In this document: positions 56,001-64,000 of the stretch, one piece after another
Layout: each line of letters starts with the position of its first letter
How positions within the stretch are numbered: position 1 is the stretch's first letter
NCBI GenBank assembly: GCA_013399855.1
Contig: VXAY01003150.1
Coordinates: 2,495,427 to 2,559,426 of the forward strand
Origin: Oxyruncus cristatus
Lineage: Eukaryota > Chordata > Aves > Passeriformes > Cotingidae
Direction of reading: 5' to 3'
Length of the DNA stretch: 64,000 bases
Position numbers and translations under genes: made by a program
The notes under the pieces: model-generated
What the model was told of the DNA's origin: nothing
The model's database searches: none
The model's input: the letters and a program-made list of their open reading frames with translations, nothing else

Positions 56001-59000
56001 GACCATCTAATTGGAGAGAAATTTTTCTGTTTCCTCACAGGTCCAAGGCACATGAATTTACATGTTCTGCTGCTCCCTATTGTCAGCGGTATCTAGGAAA
56101 GTTACTCATGTGTGTGGGCCTTTATTGTGTGCATTTATTTACTTAACACCGTGGTACCACTTTCTCTTCTAAAATACCACTTGGTTACCAAGGGAACTGG
56201 TTACAGCCCTGCACACTTTCCCTCTGCTTGGCATGTGTGTCACACACAGGGTTCCCAGTAGTGTTCCAAGAGCTGGATGTCTGAGCCTGTAGTGCCAAGA
56301 CTGCGTTACAGCACTGCACCAGCGCAACGGCTCAAATGCAAAAGGACACAGGAACTAAAAGGAATTGTAATCAAAAAGTAATAGCTCTATCAGTGCATTG
56401 AATCTTGCTGTAGGTAGGCTGAATTTATTGTGGACAGGTGGATTCAATTCCCAATATTTAGTTGGGGTAGCTGTAGAAAGTTATTTAGCTTTTTTATGGA
56501 AACAAAATGCATGAATAAGATTTGCTGCTAACCTCAAGTATGTATCTGTATCCGAATTGTAATAGCAGGAGGTAATACTTTGCCCTTCAAGGGATGTAAC
56601 ACAGATGGAAAGACAGAGAGAGCTGGAAGAGGAGCTTTGAGGGCAGGGAATGCTATGGGAATGCTTCAGTGATCTGACTTCTCTTTTTTTATATAAACAG
56701 GACTTCATGGGTGATTGTAAATAGGTTGCCTTGTCTCAACCAAGATTCTCACCAGTTCTTCTTCTCACTTGAATAACATATGGACAGTTCAAATTTTCAT
56801 TAAAGTATAACATGTTTAAATCTCAAATATTTCTTCTCAATCCTAACGACTTTTTTGATTTAAAAAAAGGACATGAGGAACTAGTGGTTACTTTTGAAGT
56901 ATTGTAAAAAAAATTAACTTCCAAGTTTCAGATGAATGCCAAGAAAAATAGCAATACTCACTCAGCAGACATGGAGGAGACAGTTTCCATTTATCTGCAG
57001 AACTCCAAGGGCTGCTTGTAGTGGTGCAGCTCACACCAGATTTCCAGCAAAGTGTCTGAGCATTTTCACAAACAGCAAAAGGCACTCTCCTGAGTGTAAC
57101 AAGACTAAAAGACAGAACCAGGATAAACTGGTCTTTACTGAATTATTAGACATTTGTGGATTTAGTTGGGGTGAAAAAAGGCAAAATTAAAGTTCAGTTT
57201 CTGGACTGTAGCAGTTTGCAAATATGCAGGTGCGCACAACATTGATTTAAATATCTCAAATAAATTAGAAAATCAGATGCCACATCTCAGCCTCAGCACT
57301 GATCCACAGCGTATAGCTGTGAGCTTCTGAAATCACACCCAGGATTCTGGCATTGTGATCTAAACATAGGTCTTTATGTAAAGCAAAGACGGTCATTAAA
57401 AAATATCAGAGTTTTCAGAGGAGGGCAGATGGTAAGATAAAGGTGAAGCAGAGCCTAAGGAGGCTCTTGGTGATCCCATGAGGATGGGGAGTTTAGGAGA
57501 GATGATGGTGATGATATAGACAAATCTTACTTACTTTGTGTGATTCTGTTAGTATTTAATGAGTTTACATCACTTTGCCAAGTGATTTATTTGTCAGAAG
57601 TCTCAAAGATCTTCTTTAAAAGGCCTTAAAACTCTGGTTTTGTTGTATTCACAATGTTCTGGGGTTTTATTTTTTTTCATTCAATGAGAACTTGAAATGA
57701 GAAGTTTCCCTTTATTGCTTTAATGCATTTGATTGGTTAAATGGAATCTAGTTTCATTAATTGATGGATGTTAAAACTGGAGAGAAAATACATTGTGTGT
57801 GAATCATAACACTGTGGGGAGGTGGAGCACCTGTGATAAGGATACAGTCACTTGTAAATGAGAGCTGTGTTTCATGGAAACTCTTCCAGAACTGAATAGG
57901 ACATTTTGTGAGAAATAAGGATGAAAGTTTGGCTTTCTGTAAAGGCACTTTTGCTGTTCTCTAACACTTGCACATAGAGTGTGACTGCTGCTTAAGTAAT
58001 GAATAGGTGGGATAAACTATTCGCTGCAGTTCTCTTGGCCAAGTAGTTAGAGCAGATTTAAGCTTAATAAGCCTCTTGATAATTAAGCTCTAATATAAGT
58101 AAGGATGGTAAATACCCTATAAAGTTTAGTTGTGATGAAACAGCCACTGACTAGTAGTGGCATATATAGAGAGCAAGGCTACAAAAATGTTTCACTGCTG
58201 ATGGAAATGTGACTTTAAGCTGTTTTGTTGTTACTGTGTCTTCTTTTTAAAAAATAATTTTAAAAAAGGAGCACGTTAATAGCTGATTTCCTTCTAAAGT
58301 ACAACAAGAGTGCTGGGAGATAATTTACAGGCAAAAGGAAAGCCCCCCAGCCTCCTAGGTTTTAATTTGAGTCTTTTAAAAGACAGGCACAAAAAACATC
58401 CTCAACCCCAAAAATATTACTTAAAAGCATGGAAAGCATATCAATCTTAGCATTCTTTTGAGAGTCTTCACTGCTTCTTTGTATCAGAGGTGACTTTTAA
58501 CTGACTACAACCAGCAACAAATTATAGCAGTTTCTTCTATACCAGCACAGGAGTCAGTGAGTAGGGGATGGCTGAGTCAAAGTCTACCCTGATCTTTCCC
58601 TCCCACTCCCTGCCCAGTTGCTGCCTGTTTACCCCTTAGGGTATATCCCATGAAACTGGAAGCCTACACAGAAAATTAGAAATAGTGGATGCTCTTACTC
58701 CTCTGCATGAGAAACACGGGCCACGTCTGACCATAACATACCACATCAGCATGAACGTCAGGTACAGCAGCTCCTGTTCAGGGACTTTGCTTAAAGCTGG
58801 CCATTCCCACTCAACTGTGTCCTTTGGGATTGCTCTGGAGGTTGGAAAGAGTGGTTTATGAGTCTGGAAAATCTGGCAGACCAGGGTGTTTAACATCACT
58901 GGGCTTGTTCAAATGTACTCTGGCTTCAGAGTTCTGAATTTTTGAAACATTTCTCTAGCAACATGTCTGGTATTTATCTCTTTGCCATACAGTTTGTCTT

Positions 59001-62000
59001 TAAGACATATTGTATTTCTTCTTTATCTCTCAAGAAGAAGAGGGAAACGGCAGCAGCGATGCTGACTACACTTTCAGTGCATTTATTGTTCTGTTCTTGT
59101 TTCAGACATATCTCACTAAGGCACTGGGTACAGCTTTGTTCTGTTAGGCTTCCTCTCTCCCACAGCCTGGGACACTTTGGTGGTTTCTGCTTTAATCCAG
59201 CGTTGTGTGTACGTAATGAGTTTTCTCTTTCCCTAATTTGAGATTGGTAACTTAGTGCAAGAAAGATAAAGGTTTTGTGTTACCCAGGGCTTGATTTCTG
59301 TGCTGAATCTCTCCTTCGTTTGTTTTGGTTTGTTAGGTGTTTGTCATTCTTGGGTTAGTTTTTGTGTGCATGTATTCTTATGCCCAGTAAAAGCCCTCTC
59401 CTATTTATAAACTAAAATTCCTTTAATGAAGTTTTGTGGGGAGAAAAATGCAACTCTTCCCGTGCTGGTCAGTCTTTGTGATATTTTTCCAGGTGTATAA
59501 GCTCAGTGTGCAAGATAGAGCTCTAGTAACTGGAGAAAGGTTGCTGCCAGTGCACCTTGCAAAGTCAAGAGCTCTCGGGGCTGCAGTTGAAAACCACATC
59601 AGCTCAGATGGACTGCATTAAGATAAAAACAGATAGGTCTAATGGAGCATAAGGAACTTTTGTAAGAGAAAATTCTGGTATTTATTTAGTATGTCCATTT
59701 ACCTACACTAGGTTTAATCTGTATGGAACTGACTTGAAGCAGTAACCTCTTGAGACAGAATCAGATCACAGAACTGATCTTTGTGCCGGTTTTATTGCCT
59801 TTAGCCCACATCATAACCTGGATACTCAAGGTTAACAGCCTGAAAAGCATCAAAAAAATTAAAAAGGAAAAAAAAAAGGATTGTATTCTTTCAGCTAATG
59901 AAAAGAAATTACTAAAAGAGCCTTAAACCTGCCAATTATGAAATCTTCTAAGAAGTGATAGAAGGTGCAGTCAATACTACCTAGGAACTAGAGATAAGGC
60001 TTCCTTTTAAAAATTGACTTCTAGTGCAATACAATGTTTTAGTATTTTTCTGTGTAGACATTTCACTGAAGATATTTTTTAGTTATTAACTATTATGCAT
60101 ATTTTACATAAAGGATTTTCCACATTTTTTACTAAACTCATTTCTATCTGAAAGCAGCCTGATGCAAATTATGAATTTTAACAAGCAAAATTTAGAAAAC
60201 AATAAATTACATTTGTTTCTTTTTACAATATGATGTTAATGTCAATATAAAGAGAAAGTTTTTTATTATTACTCAGACCTGTATTTGATTTCATTCTCTA
60301 ATAAAAAAAAAAATCTCAATTTAGTGTAAAGATTACAGTTAGTTTCAAATCAGCAAATAATGAGAATTAACACCTTTTACGGGGTATGTAGATTTGCAGT
60401 CCTTGTAGCTGTGAAAAAATATCTGTAATTTGATCCGATTATGCAGATCTGTAGCTAATGCAGAGGTTTGTCAAGGGCAAAGTCCCCTGTGATCTGGCAG
60501 CAGGTGAGCAGAGGTCTCACGAGGTGCTCTGGGGCTGCCCCACAAGTGAACCAGCTCCAGTGGGTGCTCAGTAACATGAAGCTCTTCCTTCCCTCTTGCA
60601 GTTTGTCCCAGAGAGACCTAATTTGCTGCTCTGCCCCCTGGGAAGAGATGGGCAACTCTCCTCACTGCCACTGCTTTTGGAGAGGCAAGTGCTCTGATGT
60701 AAAAATTAAACCCCGTATCACGGGTGTTAGGGCTGAGATTTGGTTAGTCTGGGTCAACACAGCTCGCAAGTAAGGCTTAAGCAGCAGCCTGAACTCTTTT
60801 CAGTGGGGCAGATGGGTTACAGGTTATAATGGTGGCTCACTACTTGGCTGTCTTCCTCATTGATTCCGTACCATTTTGTTAAACCTTCCTTCGTCCAGTT
60901 AAGTGTGAAGATGAGACTGGTCACCTGGCATCTAAAGGCAAGGCACGGCAGAACTGGTTTGTGTGTGCAGGTGCTTTTTTGAGTCAGCGATCCCTTCTCA
61001 GTGGGGTACGTTGGATCCTTGGCTTCTGTAATGGAGCTCTGAGGGTTTAATTTGTGAATATAAAGTGGGAACACTGACACCCACAGTCATCTAACCCTTA
61101 ATCATCTTTCAAGCAAATCTGTGGACTACTCTGCAAAACATGAGCAGTGGTTAACACATGAAGCAATATTCCTGCACTGAGCTGACTTTATCTTAAGCCA
61201 CAGACTTTGCAAAAGATGACAGCGAGGGGAAAGAAGGATCTAAAAAAATCTGTAGTGTTGGTATTTCAGAAAAGGAGTCCTGCCTGTGTTACTTTTCTGC
61301 CTAGCTGAAACCCCACCTAGTCACCACAACTGGTTAAAACTGAAGGCTAAAATTTAGAGAAATTATGGAAATAATGTAACTCTTTCTGGAAAATTCTTCT
61401 GTTTGTCACAAAAATAATCTGGCTGGACTAATTGGCATGATTCAGAATTCAGGTGTTTGTGGTTTTGTAAGCAATATTCATTTGGTTAGAATAGAAGATA
61501 CTGGAGAAGGTAAATCAGTCCTTACTAACTTAACAAATGTTGATCAAACTAAAGATGATGTCTTAAGGTTCCTCTGTTTTTCCTTTGTGTGCATATTTAG
61601 CACACCAGATGGTTAATGCAGTCATAATAAACTGGTGGGAATATTTAATTAAATGTGTTCCCAGGACATTAAATGTAGAGCATTATTCTTTGGCTGGTGA
61701 TCAGAGTAAATATTTGGTAATAAGGGAGAGTCCTTGTAGAATATTGTTGGTAGTACATGAAAATCGCATTTGGGAACAGAAATGTGTTCAAAGCAGAACT
61801 TTCTTCACAAAATTAAGACACCTTAAATGCTAATTCCTTTTACATGTGGGGTTTTTTTTCTACCAGTTCACTATTACTCATTGCTACCCAATTATTACAA
61901 ATAGCACGAGAAATCATTTGAAATTTGATAGTCATAGAATGGAATGAGCCTAAGTTTAAGTCTGTAGCCATTTACTTGTCAATAGTCACATTTTTACTGA

Positions 62001-64000
62001 ACACTGAAGTGCTCAGATAGAATACTGAAAAGCACAGTTAAGAACAACATCTCTGTTCAAGCAGTGATGCTTCCCTTGTAGTGAAGGAAGCCTGTTTGCT
62101 CTTTTTGGAAGCCCATTCTGCTCCCTCTGTGAGATCTGAGGGCTGAAAACATCTTTCTGTAGTCTGAAAATCCCTTCAGCCCCAGTATGCAAATGTCCAC
62201 TAGCCCAGCAGTGTTATTCCCCTGTCAATAAGCTAATTATCTTCTCGGCCTAACCAGTTTTATGATATCATGGCTTTCTTTATTCCTATTGAACACTTTT
62301 TTTTATTCCTCTGTGAAAGTGAGATTAGTAGAATGAAAACAAGGATAGACTCAGCCGATTAAAATAGGCTAGTCAATAACTGAAGGGAGGAAGATGAGCT
62401 AGAAATCTGAAATACATACAATTATGTGGGCAACTGAACTAAAAAGCACATTCTCCTCCTGAGTGCATCTATCTCGGAAGTGGGAGGTCATGCTCTCTAG
62501 CCAGCGTTGTCTTTTGAAAAGTCCTCTCACCTTACAGGCAGAGAACATCATTATCTACTTGTAAGAAGGGTGAGAACCAAATTCTGAAGAAAATGTATTT
62601 TAAGTGGCTGTTAGAAGTTTCCCTAAACCTTTCCTGACAGAATTAGTGTGTGGTTTTGAAAGAGTAACAGGACCTGCCATTTGACACTATCCCATTTCAC
62701 TATGGGAAAATCAACAACTTGGTAAGAGGTGCTGAGATGGATAGCTATTGTCTCTTGATTTCCAGACACAAACATGACTGTCCACACACAACTGGGGTAG
62801 GCACCTGCTATTGTGTTTGTACAGTTAAGCACTCAAGTCTGGAAGGCCCAGAATCTTAAGTATCAAAGGTATCAATATCTTTGAGAGATGACATGGGAGT
62901 AGGCTAGCACGGAGTTCTACTCTGCCCAATTCAGTTAGACTGGATTTTGGTAGGACTGTGGCAAACCTCATGTAGCCAAAGTGATTGTTAAGAAAGCTTT
63001 TTTGCTAGTGTTGGCTAAACTGACCTACTACAGAAATGAAACCCCATGGGGTAGAATCAGATTAAAGAACACTGGTAACTAGCAAATTCCTCCAGAACAC
63101 AGAAGACTCTTAAGTATTATCAGGAAAAGTCCCCCTTTGCAAATTATCAGTGGGAAAATTGGTTTAGCTGTTCCTGCATAGGAATAAACAAAGCAAGTTC
63201 AGAACTAACAGCAAACCCCAGGGCTACAGAGCTCCTTTATTTCCTTGGAGATCCTCCCTGCCTCAAAGCTCTCTGCTCCATCTCAATTCACAGATGAACA
63301 CTCTCGGCCCCAGGGACAATGGGAGAGGGGTTTGTTTCTACAGCTAGTCTTACATCCAGGATCTCCACTGACATCCTAAGTCACTAAAAAAATGTATGAA
63401 TTTGCATTCGTAGCTAATTTTAATAATTGTTTTAGAGTTAAATCTCAAGAGTGCAAAGCTCTGGAAGTGTTCTGATTTATTTTACGGTTAAACAGGGTTT
63501 TTTTGGTGTATTTTTCAAATTCATTTGAAACCACAGACTGTCAAACTCCACAGTGAAGCCCAAAAGGGTTAGATGCCTTTTGAATGAGTCCACGTGGACG
63601 AACTGTGTCTTAAATATACATAAGTTACAACAGTAAATATTTACTACATTAAATGATACCTGAACAGTAAAAAAAAAAAAAAGTGGTGAAATTTTATGTT
63701 TTATTTGAACAACACCAAAAGGGTTTGAGGAAAGAGGAATCACGCTGAGGTTCATAGAAAATTGCCTCCTTCATTTCACTTTTTGTAGGGATCATTAGTC
63801 AAATCTGCTGCTGCATTGATGATGCACATGCACTGCCCCTCCCCTGAGCTTTGCCAGCTGACACCAGCTAGAGCTGTCTGATGTAATTCTCACTTTCCTT
63901 GTACTATAAGCTTCAGCTGTGTTTCTAACTATCTAAGTCTGAGGGGTAGAAAATAACTCTTGATATCAGAAATAGGTTGTGAGCTTTCATTCAAGTCAGT
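53001..64000. other. AT-rich gene-poor DNA with possible conserved non-coding elements
   Basis: No supported gene. Homopolymer runs occur at 54,436-54,450 (T), 55,389-55,401 (A), about 60,302-60,313 (A) and about 63,670-63,682 (A). TAAT- and ATTA-rich stretches at 53,790-53,990, 58,055-58,095, 62,220-62,270 and 63,780-63,910 look like developmental enhancer-type sequence, but conservation cannot be judged from one genome. Confidence 0.4.

Noticed and set aside
61933..61960. TCATAGAATGGAATGAG, resembling the CR1 tail
   Set aside because: Only one octamer unit, with no further CR1 sequence on either side.

Overview
The window comes from a vertebrate nuclear genome, almost certainly a bird. It has intron-split genes with GT-AG junctions, AT-rich non-coding DNA, one CpG island and several fragments of CR1 retrotransposons, including the minus-strand form of the avian CR1 3' end. 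The species cannot be named from the sequence.

Left third (about 1-21,665, plus strand): the 3' half of PIK3CB, which encodes the class IA phosphoinositide 3-kinase catalytic subunit p110-beta. Eleven consecutive coding exons lie between 4,879 and 19,505. They sum to 1,443 bases, exactly 480 codons plus a stop, with every junction phase matching. They cover the end of the helical domain and the whole kinase domain. The first roughly 590 residues lie outside the window to the left. A 3' UTR of about 2.1 kb follows, with three Pumilio-type UGUANAUA elements, a small hairpin and an AATAAA signal at 21,641. The first 345 bases are a broken CR1 fragment.

Middle (21.7-34.2 kb): three less certain gene signals. 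A minus-strand terminal exon (26,179-26,559) encodes a paired-CxxC protein end that I do not recognise. A chain of phase-compatible plus-strand exons runs from 29,751 to about 33,702 and is also unrecognised. A CpG island (about 33,540-34,190) is very likely a promoter, with strong splice donors pointing away on both strands.

Right half (34.2-64 kb): no gene I can support. It is AT-rich intergenic or long-intron DNA with old LINE fragments, homopolymer and A/C-rich tracts, inverted repeats, and a few TAAT-rich stretches that could be conserved non-coding elements. In human, FAIM follows the 3' end of PIK3CB; I found no FAIM exon here.

The most interesting items are a fully open, phase 0-0, 96-codon candidate cassette exon inside PIK3CB (8,006-8,293), the two unrecognised gene models, and the triple Pumilio cluster in the PIK3CB 3' UTR.
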